Below, piece after piece: positions 36,280-46,073 of a DNA stretch of 47,834 bases. The stretch comes from Bacteroidales bacterium (GTDB taxonomy: Bacteria > Bacteroidota > Bacteroidia > Bacteroidales > GCA-2748055). Both the position numbers and the translations under genes were made by a program. Under the pieces are notes generated by a model, which saw only the letters and a list, made by a program, of their open reading frames with translations, made no database searches and was not told where the DNA came from. How positions within the stretch are numbered: position 1 is the first letter of the stretch; every line of letters starts with the position of its first letter. The stretch spans positions 1 to 47,834 of the forward strand of contig JAGLSB010000509.1 in NCBI GenBank assembly GCA_023135955.1, written 5' to 3'.

Positions 36280-38025
36280 ATGAAAAAAGGGATATCAATA
36301 ACGGTCATTTTATTATTTATAATTAGCCAGGTGGTTTTCAACCAGGATAATTTTATTTATAATGAAAATGGAAGATTATATCATCCAAATGGAGAAGAAG
36401 TTGCTCTTTGGGGAGTTAACCTTCAGCCAATGCTTTCATGGGAATACAGGCTTTTAAAAGGAGCAGGTGTACAGAAAGATGCTGAGTCAATTAACAGGGC
36501 CACCGATGAAAGTCTTGATGAACTTGAACTCATAGGTTGCAGACTAATTCGCTGTCATCTCACCCCGGCAGATTTTACAGACGATAAAGGCAATCTGGTT
36601 GAGACAGTTTTTCTGGATGCTTTGGATTATATGGTAGCTGAAGCTGCCAAAAGAAACATCTATCTGTACATTACTTTTATAAACCATATGGGAAGTGGAG
36701 AAGTGAAAAATTCATTTATGCAGGGGTATAAAAAAGACCGGGTCAAGTGGATTGCAGATAAAGAATTCGTAAAAAAATCAAAAAAATATATTACGCAACT
36801 TCTCAACAGGGAAAACAAGTATTCAAAATTCCAGTACAAAGCAGATTCTGCTGTCGCTGTATGGGAAATTATCAATGAACCTGACTATTTAAAATACGAC
36901 ACCATTCTAAGTGGTCCATATGCAAAGCAATACAAAAAATGGCTTAAGCGAAATAAGTTAAAGGATGGTAAATTCACATTTTTTAAATACAGGCAGGAAA
37001 TGGTATTAAACTATATCAATGAAATGTATAATGTGGTGCGCAAAACAGGTGCCAAACAACCCGTTTCCTGGTGCTGCAATTGGCACAGAATGATCATTGG
37101 TCATGAAGATGTCTTTGATGCCATTTCACAATCAAAGGTGGAGGCTGTATCATTCTGTAATTATCCCGGACAAAGCGTTTGCAAACATCCTTATTATGAA
37201 AATCCTCAAGATCTTACAAAATATAATTATTCCGACTGGTATGTAGATTGTTATGAAAAGGAAGAGTATTATGGATGGACGTTGAAACCGGAATTTCAAA
37301 GCAAAGCTAAACTGGTATATGAATTTGAGACATTTTATAATCAAAGTGCTTATTTATATCCTGTAATGGCCGACTTCTTCAGATCTATGGGAGTGCAAAT
37401 GGCTGCAATGTGGCAATATAGCATGCCTGCATATGCAGAGTACAGGGGAGGTTCTCATGTGCTCAACATCAAGTGTACTCCTGCCAAGGCTGCATCTTTT
37501 GCTGTTGCGGGAAAGATATTTGAAGAAACTTCCCTGCTTCAACCCTATCATATAGAATCAACTACAGAATGGCAGACAAACAAGTATATGTATTCCTATA
37601 AAAAGAATGTGAGTGCCTTCAGTGACGATAATTATTTTTACCATTCTGCGGATATTGATAATGATTTTAAACTTCAAGCTTCTTCCTCTGTAAAAGAGAT
37701 CTTTGGATATGGAAATTCACCCCTGGTTAATTATACAGGAACTAGTAATTATATAATTAAAATATCAGATAAAGAATTGGATATTACTATTCATCCTGAT
37801 GTCAGATACCGAAGAGAGCTATGGAAACTTCACAATATGGACTGGGGCCCTGTCACTACTTTGGATAGCAGCGAGAATCGCACCTTAAAATTGAATCTTA
37901 ACAACTGGAGTAAAGGAAAGTATACTCTATATGAAATCAAAGATGGTGTGCGTCAGAAAAAAGGTACAATGAATGAACTTACAATGTTTTTGAATCCCGG
38001 GCACTATCTGGTAGTTAAAGAATAA
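36280..38025 (+). CDS. Clan GH-A glycoside hydrolase (GH5-like), periplasmic; paralog C
   Basis: A 581-residue protein with a signal peptide (VILLFIISQVVFNQDN) lacking a lipobox, so probably soluble in the periplasm. It shares the whole catalytic layout of the 9908 and 15294 genes: VALWGVNLQPMLSWEY, LIRCHLTPADFTD, acid/base candidate Glu200 in AVWEIINEPDYL, WCCNWHRMI, and nucleophile candidates Glu348/Glu350 in LVYEFETFYNQSAYLYP. No accessory domain or T9SS tail follows. The gap to the GH51/79-like gene upstream is 18 bp and to the sulfatase downstream 48 bp. Together the three paralogs cover lipoprotein, secreted and periplasmic forms of one enzyme type. Confidence 0.87.
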   Translation: MKKGISITVILLFIISQVVFNQDNFIYNENGRLYHPNGEEVALWGVNLQPMLSWEYRLLKGAGVQKDAESINRATDESLDELELIGCRLIRCHLTPADFTDDKGNLVETVFLDALDYMVAEAAKRNIYLYITFINHMGSGEVKNSFMQGYKKDRVKWIADKEFVKKSKKYITQLLNRENKYSKFQYKADSAVAVWEIINEPDYLKYDTILSGPYAKQYKKWLKRNKLKDGKFTFFKYRQEMVLNYINEMYNVVRKTGAKQPVSWCCNWHRMIIGHEDVFDAISQSKVEAVSFCNYPGQSVCKHPYYENPQDLTKYNYSDWYVDCYEKEEYYGWTLKPEFQSKAKLVYEFETFYNQSAYLYPVMADFFRSMGVQMAAMWQYSMPAYAEYRGGSHVLNIKCTPAKAASFAVAGKIFEETSLLQPYHIESTTEWQTNKYMYSYKKNVSAFSDDNYFYHSADIDNDFKLQASSSVKEIFGYGNSPLVNYTGTSNYIIKISDKELDITIHPDVRYRRELWKLHNMDWGPVTTLDSSENRTLKLNLNNWSKGKYTLYEIKDGVRQKKGTMNELTMFLNPGHYLVVKE

Positions 38026-38073
38026 CGAATAAAGCCAGGTTTTGAATATAAATTTTTAAAGAATTCTTGAAAT

Positions 38074-39468
38074 ATGAAAAATAGAACCATTCTTAATCAT
38101 TGTTTACTCGGATTTGCTGTGTTATCCTCTTCATGCTTGTCAAAAAAAGATAACAAAAAAGAAGTTCCGGAAAGGCCCAATGTGGTAATAATCTTTTTAG
38201 ACGATTCCGGATTTTCAGATTTTGAACCTTTCCAGGGGTCTGAAAACATAACTCCAAATGTTAGCAAACTAGCGAAAGAGGGAACTGTTTTTACCAACTT
38301 CAGGGTTCCACAGGCCATTTGTTCTGCCTCCCGGGCAGCATTAATGACCGGGTGCTATCCAGGAAGGACTAAAGTATTTGGAGCACATGCACCAAGAGAG
38401 AAGGGTTTGGATCCTGAATTTGCTATCCTCTCAGAACAATTGAAGCTAAATGGCTATGCCACAGGATTCTATGGCAAATGGCACTTGGGAGATCAACCTG
38501 AAACCAGGCCTCATAATCGGGGATTTGATAAATCGGCCGGGTTAATGTATTCTAACGATATGTGGAAACATCATCCTTCAGATCCGGAATTTTGGGGTAA
38601 ATACCCACTCTCGTATTGGGAAAACGGAGAAATTAGTATTGAAGATGTTGATTCCTCAAAGCAAAAAATGCTTAGCAAATGGAGCACCGAATTTTCCTTA
38701 AATTTTATAGAAGAACACAAAGATGAACCCTTTTTTCTCTACCTGGCCTATTCAATGCCCCATGTACCCATCTTTTGTAGCGATGAATTTGAAGGAAAGT
38801 CGGGAAAAGGACTATACGGAGATGTGATTATGGAACTTGATGACGGAATAGGCAGACTATTGCACAAGTTGAAAGACTTAGGTTTGGATGAAAATACTAT
38901 GATCGTTTTTACCTCCGATAATGGTCCCTGGTCCGTATATGGAAACCATGCCGGCCGAACACCTTTTAAAGAAGCCAAAGCAACAAGCTTCGATGGGGGT
39001 TTAAAATCAGCACTGATTGTAAAGTTTCCCGGCAGGATACCGAAAGGAGAAACATCAGATAAATTTCTGTACTCCATAGATTTATTTCCAACAATTTGTG
39101 CTCTGACAAATAGTCCCCTTCCTGAAAATGAAATTGATGGCGAAAATATAGATAGTATCCTGACCGGAGAATCCGATATGTCCTATAAAAGACCATATTA
39201 TGCGTTTTCTACCGGAACTACTTTCGAAGGAGTTTTCTCTTCGGATGGACGATGGAAGTTGCATCTTCCTCACGGATACCGTTCAGTCAGGGAGTTCGGA
39301 AATGATGGCAAGCCCGGTAAGTATGATCAGAAAAATATTGAGTTAACACTTTATGATTTACAAAATGATCCTTATGAAACCATAGATGTAAAAGATAAAT
39401 ATCCTGAAATATTAGAAAACCTGTTGAAAAATGCAGAATTGCACAAATCCAGATTTTATTCCAATTGA
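38074..39468 (+). CDS. Sulfatase, arylsulfatase A-like lipoprotein with CxAxR motif
   Basis: A 464-residue sulfatase with a lipoprotein signal (GFAVLSSSCLSKK). Features: IFLDDSGFSDFEPFQGS, formylglycine motif AICSASRAALMTG with Cys83, FYGKWHLGDQ, FFLYLAYSMPHVPIFCSDEF and FTSDNGPWSVYGNHAGRTPF with SFDGGLKSALIVKFPG. The motif is CSASR, the Ala variant of C-x-P/A-x-R, which is accepted by maturases and found in characterised sulfatases. It follows GH-A paralog C, so each of the three GH-A genes is followed directly by a sulfatase, although this one belongs to a different subfamily from the other two. Confidence 0.94.
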   Translation: MKNRTILNHCLLGFAVLSSSCLSKKDNKKEVPERPNVVIIFLDDSGFSDFEPFQGSENITPNVSKLAKEGTVFTNFRVPQAICSASRAALMTGCYPGRTKVFGAHAPREKGLDPEFAILSEQLKLNGYATGFYGKWHLGDQPETRPHNRGFDKSAGLMYSNDMWKHHPSDPEFWGKYPLSYWENGEISIEDVDSSKQKMLSKWSTEFSLNFIEEHKDEPFFLYLAYSMPHVPIFCSDEFEGKSGKGLYGDVIMELDDGIGRLLHKLKDLGLDENTMIVFTSDNGPWSVYGNHAGRTPFKEAKATSFDGGLKSALIVKFPGRIPKGETSDKFLYSIDLFPTICALTNSPLPENEIDGENIDSILTGESDMSYKRPYYAFSTGTTFEGVFSSDGRWKLHLPHGYRSVREFGNDGKPGKYDQKNIELTLYDLQNDPYETIDVKDKYPEILENLLKNAELHKSRFYSN

Positions 39469-39534
39469 ATTCATTATCATCCTTCTCCGGAAAATCTACC
39501 TAATCTGATAAAAAGTTATTACCAATAATTAGTA

Positions 39535-39581
39535 TTTGGCAAGATTTTAATAGGAATATGCGTACCAGATATATATTTTTG
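39535..39581 (+). promoter_or_regulatory. 19-bp locus element plus -7 box, copy 5 (T9SS protein)
   Basis: TTTGGCAAGATTTTAATAG at 39535-39553 (good 5' half, weak 3' half), then a perfect TATTTTTG at 39574-39581, 39 bp from the element's start. The next gene's ATG is 35 bp downstream. Confidence 0.45.
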
Positions 39582-39616
39582 TAAAATGTCTTAAATAGTT
39601 GATAAGTCTGATTATT

Positions 39617-40921
39617 ATGCAAATAAAACTGATTCCCATACTGGTCGTAATGCAACTCATTACGAATTCATCCTATGCTCAGACGGACACCATAAGTGAG
39701 AATTTTAATAATATTTGCGAGCTAACCAGTACTCCGGGAAGAACATATGCTATTGAATATACAGGTGAGAATGAAATAAATTGGAGTATTAAAACCCTTT
39801 ATTCCTCCTCTTCATGGTGGGGTGGTTTAAATGATGATGGGAGTCATATTGATGGGACTATTCATTGTGGAAGCCTTCAATGGGATGAAAGTAACTCAGG
39901 CTATGCAAGAGCAATTCTTCCGAATGGAATCTCCTCCCTCTCATTCCAGATGGTATATGGGTTTCAATTGGTTGGAGGATATGTAAAGATAATGATCAAT
40001 GGGATTGAGATAGGCCGAACTGAAATTCTGGCAGATACAGAAGTGCATACCTACGACTTTCCTGTAAATGCTGCCGGTTCTCTTGATCTGGAGTTAATAC
40101 CTGTTGTAGAAAGCTCAATTCCTGGGGGGATTATCGTAGATAACCTGACAATTATAGAATCTGATTTGGAAACTCCGTTTTTTAGTGTAGAAAAACTGGA
40201 TGATTTTGATCCATGGATGGACACTCTTAGTAGTTCTTCTGAAAGTGTGCATTTACACTTGTTTGCTGAGCATTGTTTATATGTAAACGGAGAGTATGTA
40301 GAATATTTTGACCTGGCTGATGATGTGGATCTAACGATTGGATCTGTCATAGACCTTATTCCTGGCGATTCGATTATTCTATTCTACAATGGAACTGTTC
40401 TTCCGGGTGTCGGCCATACAACAGGAAAATCTGCCTTCGATCTGTATTTCCCGGCAAATATCAGCACAAATTCAATTGAATATGATACTTCTGAGGGTAT
40501 GGACACCCTGAATGGAGTTGTATCTTTTATTAATGGAAATATAGATTTAGATCTGGTTATATTTAAGATTTCTGATTTGAAAAATGAATACCATATTAAT
40601 TATAATTTTGAATCATTTAAACCAGAACCTATAGATACCGTAGCCACCGGTTTAGAAAAAAGGATTCAAAATCCTATTTCTGCAGTGAAATTATATCCTA
40701 ATCCAATACAGAATCACGCCTATTTTGAAACCAGTAAGAATCTGGATTATTTCGAATTATTTGATATGCATGGAAAGCGAATCTTTATTGAAAGAAATCC
40801 ACAACTGACCGGAGATGGGCATTACAAGCTGGATATTGAATCATTGGATATAGGTTTGAGTATTATACGTTTCACATATAAGGATAACACCTTTGATGCA
40901 CTGAAGGTGATGGTGCAATAA
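39617..40921 (+). CDS. T9SS-secreted protein of unknown function
   Basis: The ATG at 39617 gives 434 residues; a TTG six codons upstream (39599) is less likely. A signal peptide (VMQLITNSSYAQTD) and a T9SS tail (AVKLYPNPIQNHAYFE to the end) frame a protein of unknown role. Residues about 20-180 look like a jelly-roll domain (GLNDDGSHIDGTIHCGSLQW, GGYVKIMINGIEIGRTEI, GGIIVDNLTII) similar in pattern to carbohydrate-binding modules. A second beta domain follows (HLHLFAEHCLYVNGEYVEYF, IDLIPGDSIILFYNGTVLP). No catalytic motif is recognisable. It carries its own copy of the locus promoter element, so it is probably regulated with the enzymes and may bind the substrate at the surface. Confidence 0.75.
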   Translation: MQIKLIPILVVMQLITNSSYAQTDTISENFNNICELTSTPGRTYAIEYTGENEINWSIKTLYSSSSWWGGLNDDGSHIDGTIHCGSLQWDESNSGYARAILPNGISSLSFQMVYGFQLVGGYVKIMINGIEIGRTEILADTEVHTYDFPVNAAGSLDLELIPVVESSIPGGIIVDNLTIIESDLETPFFSVEKLDDFDPWMDTLSSSSESVHLHLFAEHCLYVNGEYVEYFDLADDVDLTIGSVIDLIPGDSIILFYNGTVLPGVGHTTGKSAFDLYFPANISTNSIEYDTSEGMDTLNGVVSFINGNIDLDLVIFKISDLKNEYHINYNFESFKPEPIDTVATGLEKRIQNPISAVKLYPNPIQNHAYFETSKNLDYFELFDMHGKRIFIERNPQLTGDGHYKLDIESLDIGLSIIRFTYKDNTFDALKVMVQ

Positions 40922-41353
40922 ATTAATCTCTAACATATTAATAGGAAAACCTATGATATATTTTCGTATTGAATCTTTCCCATCTTTTATCCTCAGCTTT
41001 TATTTCCTGCACAACATTCTCATTACATTAAAGAAATAGTTATCAATTATAGATCATTGCTTAGCTTTTAGGAGGGCATCTTGTACCCCTGGCTTCCAAG
41101 GGCAAGTTGGTTTATAAATAATTCATATCTCACAGCTTCCTATTCTACCAATGTTGAATTTTATTATTAGAAACCTATTGTCTCCATAACCTGTCAATAG
41201 AATCATTTCAATTGCTAACATCTGAGTATATTGTTAGGAATGAAGCTTTGAATATAGCCATTCTGGATTGATTGGAAATATGGAACACAATGATAATTAA
41301 TTCCATATAAATCGGAAGATTAATGAAACTTATTCTTGCCAATGGGATAAAAA
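40922..41353. other. Intergenic region between convergent units
   Basis: About 430 bp between the plus-strand T9SS gene and the minus-strand LTD-domain gene. I see no open frame of note, RNA gene or TTTGGCA element, apart from the terminator that closes the minus-strand gene. Confidence 0.5.
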
Positions 41354-41383
41354 AAAGAGGTTGGCCTAATGGTCAACCTCTTT
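41354..41383 (-). terminator. Rho-independent terminator of the LTD-domain gene
   Basis: A 13-bp stem with one G:T pair (AAAGAGGTTGGCC at 41354-41366, GGTCAACCTCTTT at 41371-41383) and a TAAT loop. On the minus strand it is followed by a run of T, 30 bp after the stop codon. The plus-strand side has a shorter A/T run, so use in both directions is possible. Confidence 0.85.
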
Positions 41384-41412
41384 AAAGAAAAAATATTGTT
41401 ATGAAAAACTTA

Positions 41413-44400
41413 CTATTTTACAATATTCAGTTTGTGTGTAAGAACATCTTGTCCGCAGGTAACAGTTACATAATATAGTCCTGAATTAAAACCACTCACA
41501 TCTATAACTGTTTTGGAATCACCTTTACTATCAAGATATACAATCTTGCCAGTTATATCGATTATTTTAATTATCGGTTGCTTGCCAGATAAGTTTTCAA
41601 TATCGATATTCAGCTTGTCATTTGCTGGATTAGGATACATCCTGGATTGCAAGTTGAACTGATTTATTCCAACAGTCGATTTAACACTTATTGATACTTC
41701 CGCTGTGGCACTTTTTTCAGTGTCGTCTGCGAGAATTTGAAGCTTATAGTTTCCTGTACTGGCAAAAGTTACTTTTGTTGCAAGTGCAGCTGCATCAGCA
41801 AAGCTAACATTTGCTGCAGTTCCTTCAATTACGGACCAGCTGTAGACTAACTCGGATCCAAATGGTAATCCGTCATCGTCAACAGATGCTTCAACATCAA
41901 CTTCTAAAATATCAGTAATAGTTTTCTGAGAGAAAGTTACCGTTACAGTTGGAGCCTGGTTGCCATCAGGAATCATCTCAGTTAAGAAATCCAGATAATA
42001 AACTTTGGTAACTGACAGGTCTTCAGAAACAACCGCTAATTTATCGTCGAAGTTCATATAACCTTCCGTTCTTTCAAAACCGGCTTTATCAACCAATGTA
42101 GCTGTAGCTCCTTTAACAACTTCTATATTTCCCCAGAAAAGTTGAGGACTTGATCCCTGAACTAAATTCGAAATGGTATTATTGTCCTGGTCAACTTCAT
42201 AAATTGATGAGATAACAAAGGCATCACTCGCAGCAGATGCGGGATCAAACCTATAAGTTACCTTATTGATACCGTTCTGGGAAATAACTTCAATATAAAT
42301 AGAAGCTCCGACTAAAGTCTTAACCATCACCGTATCATAATTGAGTACCTGATAGGGCGCTAATTCTCCGTTTTGATCAATAATACTTGTGTTAGCCAGC
42401 GGAGGAGCAACTATATTTGCCATCACATCTTCCAATACAGCACCATAAGTGACTCCTTTAATTAAACCGGTTTCACCGTCAACTTCAAATGTAATACCTG
42501 AATTCTCAAGAGCTGTTAACATAGCATTATCATCCAATGGTAGATCTATAATCGCATACTTGGTCAAGTTCTTTCCATCAGTAGATACAACTATAAGGGT
42601 ATCGTCACCAGCCATATTTGCAGTCAGGTCCTTATCTAATCCACTGCTGCCATCAATTACCGATAAAGTCTGGCCTTCATCTGCTTTGCTAATATTATCA
42701 TAGAAGGTTTCAAGTGTTACAGCACTAAGATCTCCCTGAATGCTTTGAATGCCTTGATATCCAACACTTACAAGATATAGTGTGGATGTAACAGTTGATT
42801 TGTGAGCTGTAACAGGATCAAAAGTGTGACTTCCAATCCATTGGTATACGTTTGGATTTTCAGAATCCTGGGGATTTGATACCCACTCATCCCTGTTGCT
42901 TGTGCTGTCTGCGTCAGTATTTCCAGCAAAAATATTTGGTTTACGGCGCATTGACAAATGATAACCCCAGTCTGTTCTTTGATGATCTCCTATCCACATA
43001 CTCTGCCATGTTGGGATTCCAGCATCTCCAACCATATCAACTAAAGTATAATCTGTAGGATCAGCATTAACCGCTTTGCCTCCGTCAATAATTGTATCAT
43101 TATCGATCTTGAATAAGTATAGATTTATCCAATGCATTCCCATTTGCAGATCCTTCGCTAAGTTTTCTACACCCCAGGTATTGAAGTTTACACCCAACGC
43201 ACTAATCCAGTCTCTGCCATTATTTGTGATAACATCACTATTTTCTATGGCATCATTTTTAACCCATTTTGTTTTAATCGGATTTCCAATTACAAATACA
43301 TCACCCGGGTCAACTATTGGGTTTACTAATGGGTCAAAATAAAGTTTAGCTGGATTAGCAAGCCATTCAAGGGTGTCGTCACTGAATTTGTATCCTGGAA
43401 CGTAACCATATTTATATCTGTGTTCAAATCCGCTTTGGGTAATATCGGAACCAATTGCACCAATAGCATTTGCGGGGGTTGCCCCATCACTTGTCCATGC
43501 AAATAAGTAATTCGACATATCAAGGGGTACATCTCCGACATTTACAAATTCATAGTAATGTCTTTTTGCTCCGGTCACTTCAGAAATGAATGGTTCTGCT
43601 ACATTTAACTGCAGATCCTGAGGTCTTTTCTCAATTGAAAATAATACCGCATATGATACAACCACTGAACCATCTTCGGACGTTACCGTAAAGGTTGTTG
43701 TACGTTCCGCCTGGCTACCTGTTAAGCTGGTTGCCCTTTGTACTTCTATTTTAGAGTTAATATCCATTGGAATAGCTGTAAAAGCCGGAACACTCTTGAT
43801 TCCATATGGCAGGATAACCTGGTAGGCAGATGAAGTTGGACTGAATTTTGGAATTGTATCTCCCATCCACCCATCTAAATAATAGGGCTTGTCCGGCCAT
43901 GTTATGGCGCTCAATGACGCATTCTCTCCCTTTGCTATATCAAGAACAGATATATAATACTCTTTTGTAGATGTTCCATCCTCAGCAGTAACCATCAATT
44001 TATCACCATCCTTAACATCAACCCTTTCCAAATCATCTACATAATCAATAACCCAGTCAGCTTTAGGAGCTTTTTCAAGGTATAAAAACAGAGTGTCCAT
44101 TCTGGTGCCAAAAGGAACATTTCCTACGGTATCTATTCCGGGAATATTTTCAGTAACGAAATAAGGTTCCCCGCCCCAAACTTGCCCGTTAAAATCTTCA
44201 CTTTCAATTGCTTCATAGCGCATCCTTCTTTTAGGAAAGACGAGGGCCATATCCGTTCCGGGCTCAGCAACCTGGAGTGTGTAATCTTTTTCTTCGTAAA
44301 CATCACCACAAGCCATAAAACGAAGGATGTCTCCATCCCGAACTGTTGAATATGCTGAATCCGCTGATTCAGTATTATCTTCGTTATAAATCCATGCCAT

Positions 44401-45366
44401 ACCCGGGCCGATATCAAATTCATTAAGAATTGAATCGTGCTTCAGGATTCCCCATGGAACTGTTAGGGTATTATTAATATCATCGATAGTAATAGTACTT
44501 GAATTAAGATTTATGCTATAATTTCCATGAGTACCAACAGTTGTGTAAGGAGTAGATCTGTCAAAACGATTTAATTTGCTATAAGGAGGTATAGGTATCC
44601 ATTCTGAGTCTATAAGGTCAATACCTCTTGATTGGTCCCAGTTGGTATTTCCTTTGGTCACGCTTGACTTACGAACAAGAATATATTCATTAGAAGCAGC
44701 AGTAACTCCTGCGACATCAGATGGAGTATTATCCAAATTATCGCCAGAAGGATTCTTGGCAAGTCTTACCTGGTCCACCATAACAGAGTCGGTTCCACCG
44801 GGATAAACATAAAATAATACCGTAGCACCTAAACCGTTCCATAAATTACACATCCAGTCATAATCAACATCTATACTATCAAATCCAAACATTTCCAAAT
44901 CCGGGCGATTCCAGAATTCAGGCTCGCCGCCTTCAGGATAATGTATGGGAATGTAATGTTCATTCTCAAGAAATGCAGCTTTGTTCCATGTCCATCTTCT
45001 CCAATCGAGTTCATTCCCGTCATTTCCGGGAGAGTCCCACACATTATTAACAAGCAGGGTCTGATTAGGTTCTATTTTTACATCTGGCAGCCGTTTTCCA
45101 AACCTTGCATCTGGAAAAATTTTTGGTATTGGATCCGTCCAGTCAAATGTACTGGCATTGACCCAACCCGGGACAACACCTAGCCAGAAATTTGACAAAT
45201 TTAAGGCAGTATCACCCTTGTTTGTCAACTCATAATAGGCACTATATGGTTCACGTCCATAATACTCCGTAAATATGAGAGCTGTAACACTATCTTGCTG
45301 GGCCATGACCGGCATGCCCATCAGGAAAATCAATAGTAAGAGAATAATTTTTTTTTTCATCAGCAT
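41413..45366 (-). CDS. Giant T9SS-secreted protein with lamin-tail-like and PKD-like domains
   Basis: A 1317-residue secreted protein on the minus strand. It begins MLMKKKIILLLLIF, and the second Met (45360) is an equally good start. The signal peptide ends at PVMAQQDS. Two lamin-tail-like domains are visible: SVTALIFTEYYGREPYSAYY near the start and FISEVTGAKRHYYEFVNVGD near residue 635. Between and after them are DUF5018/cadherin-like beta-sandwich repeats (VTAEDGTSTKEYYISVLD, TVTSEDGSVVVSYAVLFSIE, VSEDLSVTKVYYLDFL). Near the C-terminus is a PKD-like domain (ELVYSWSVIEGTAANVSFAD) and a T9SS tail (SRMYPNPANDKLNIDIENLS). No enzyme motif is seen. It is probably a surface adhesin or polysaccharide-binding scaffold. 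Two promoter elements of the locus type lie upstream on the same strand, so it likely belongs to the same regulon. Confidence 0.85.
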   Translation of the reverse strand: MLMKKKIILLLLIFLMGMPVMAQQDSVTALIFTEYYGREPYSAYYELTNKGDTALNLSNFWLGVVPGWVNASTFDWTDPIPKIFPDARFGKRLPDVKIEPNQTLLVNNVWDSPGNDGNELDWRRWTWNKAAFLENEHYIPIHYPEGGEPEFWNRPDLEMFGFDSIDVDYDWMCNLWNGLGATVLFYVYPGGTDSVMVDQVRLAKNPSGDNLDNTPSDVAGVTAASNEYILVRKSSVTKGNTNWDQSRGIDLIDSEWIPIPPYSKLNRFDRSTPYTTVGTHGNYSINLNSSTITIDDINNTLTVPWGILKHDSILNEFDIGPGMAWIYNEDNTESADSAYSTVRDGDILRFMACGDVYEEKDYTLQVAEPGTDMALVFPKRRMRYEAIESEDFNGQVWGGEPYFVTENIPGIDTVGNVPFGTRMDTLFLYLEKAPKADWVIDYVDDLERVDVKDGDKLMVTAEDGTSTKEYYISVLDIAKGENASLSAITWPDKPYYLDGWMGDTIPKFSPTSSAYQVILPYGIKSVPAFTAIPMDINSKIEVQRATSLTGSQAERTTTFTVTSEDGSVVVSYAVLFSIEKRPQDLQLNVAEPFISEVTGAKRHYYEFVNVGDVPLDMSNYLFAWTSDGATPANAIGAIGSDITQSGFEHRYKYGYVPGYKFSDDTLEWLANPAKLYFDPLVNPIVDPGDVFVIGNPIKTKWVKNDAIENSDVITNNGRDWISALGVNFNTWGVENLAKDLQMGMHWINLYLFKIDNDTIIDGGKAVNADPTDYTLVDMVGDAGIPTWQSMWIGDHQRTDWGYHLSMRRKPNIFAGNTDADSTSNRDEWVSNPQDSENPNVYQWIGSHTFDPVTAHKSTVTSTLYLVSVGYQGIQSIQGDLSAVTLETFYDNISKADEGQTLSVIDGSSGLDKDLTANMAGDDTLIVVSTDGKNLTKYAIIDLPLDDNAMLTALENSGITFEVDGETGLIKGVTYGAVLEDVMANIVAPPLANTSIIDQNGELAPYQVLNYDTVMVKTLVGASIYIEVISQNGINKVTYRFDPASAASDAFVISSIYEVDQDNNTISNLVQGSSPQLFWGNIEVVKGATATLVDKAGFERTEGYMNFDDKLAVVSEDLSVTKVYYLDFLTEMIPDGNQAPTVTVTFSQKTITDILEVDVEASVDDDGLPFGSELVYSWSVIEGTAANVSFADAAALATKVTFASTGNYKLQILADDTEKSATAEVSISVKSTVGINQFNLQSRMYPNPANDKLNIDIENLSGKQPIIKIIDITGKIVYLDSKGDSKTVIDVSGFNSGLYYVTVTCGQDVLTHKLNIVK

Positions 45367-45469
45367 AATAGATTAGTTTAATAAATAATGTCAACACTAA
45401 AATGTTTAATTTTCGGAATCATTAAAAATGCAATTATTAAAACAATGAATACTTTTATAGTATCCACTA

Positions 45470-45517
45470 CAATGTTAAGAAAAAATAGTAATTGATGGTT
45501 TATATAAATTTGCCATT
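45470..45517 (-). promoter_or_regulatory. 19-bp locus element plus -7 box, copy 6 (LTD-domain gene)
   Basis: On the minus strand AATGGCAAATTTATATAAA (45517 to 45499), then TAACATTG (45477 to 45470), 40 bp from the element's start. The LTD-domain gene starts about 104 bp downstream in the same direction. Confidence 0.5.
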
Positions 45518-45665
45518 ATTTTCAAGCATATATTAATGAATAGCATTTCTACAACAAAAAAACGAAGGTCAATAATTAAGTTGGAAACATGCTAAGACAG
45601 CATAATATACTTAATTTACTGATGTTAATTGTTTTGAATCATAGAAAGAATGCCTAATTCCAGAC

Positions 45666-45713
45666 ACGAATTATTTTGTAAGATAAATATCGAATTTGTA
45701 TAATTCTGCCAAA
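45666..45713 (-). promoter_or_regulatory. 19-bp locus element, copy 7 (upstream of copy 6)
   Basis: On the minus strand TTTGGCAGAATTATACAAA (45713 to 45695), with TAATTCGT 40 bp from its start (45673), only a partial -7 match. It lies 196 bp upstream of copy 6, so it may be a second promoter or an additional operator for the same gene. Confidence 0.35.
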
Positions 45714-45719
45714 AATTAG

Positions 45720-46073
45720 ATATCAAATGTTTTTCAACAGATTTTTATCTGCCTTTAGTTCCCTTTTATTTCCTTTGAATTAAATAGTCGTTGGTTTTGA
45801 TATAAATTTCAAGCTGTTTCCGGTAATTTTCTGTGGCAGGTTGATTTCTTCCTCTTTAAAACAGAGCCTTATTAGGCTCAATTTAACCAATCTAAATATT
45901 GCAATTTTCTGAAAAGTGTTAAATTGTTTATACCTTAACTTTGTTATGTATATTTGAGCACATAATATGATGCGAAATCTTATTTATTGGTTTTTATACA
46001 TCAGATGAATTGTCAACAATTGAAAGCCTGGATAGCAAGAAAGTAAATGCGCGGAATCTATATTTTGGCTTAA
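45720..46073. other. AT-rich part of the divergent intergenic region
   Basis: This is the middle of the roughly 960-bp gap between the divergent LTD-domain and fasciclin genes. No gene or RNA is evident here. The gap as a whole holds three copies of the locus promoter element (two facing left, one facing right) and a sorting-domain fragment. Confidence 0.4.
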
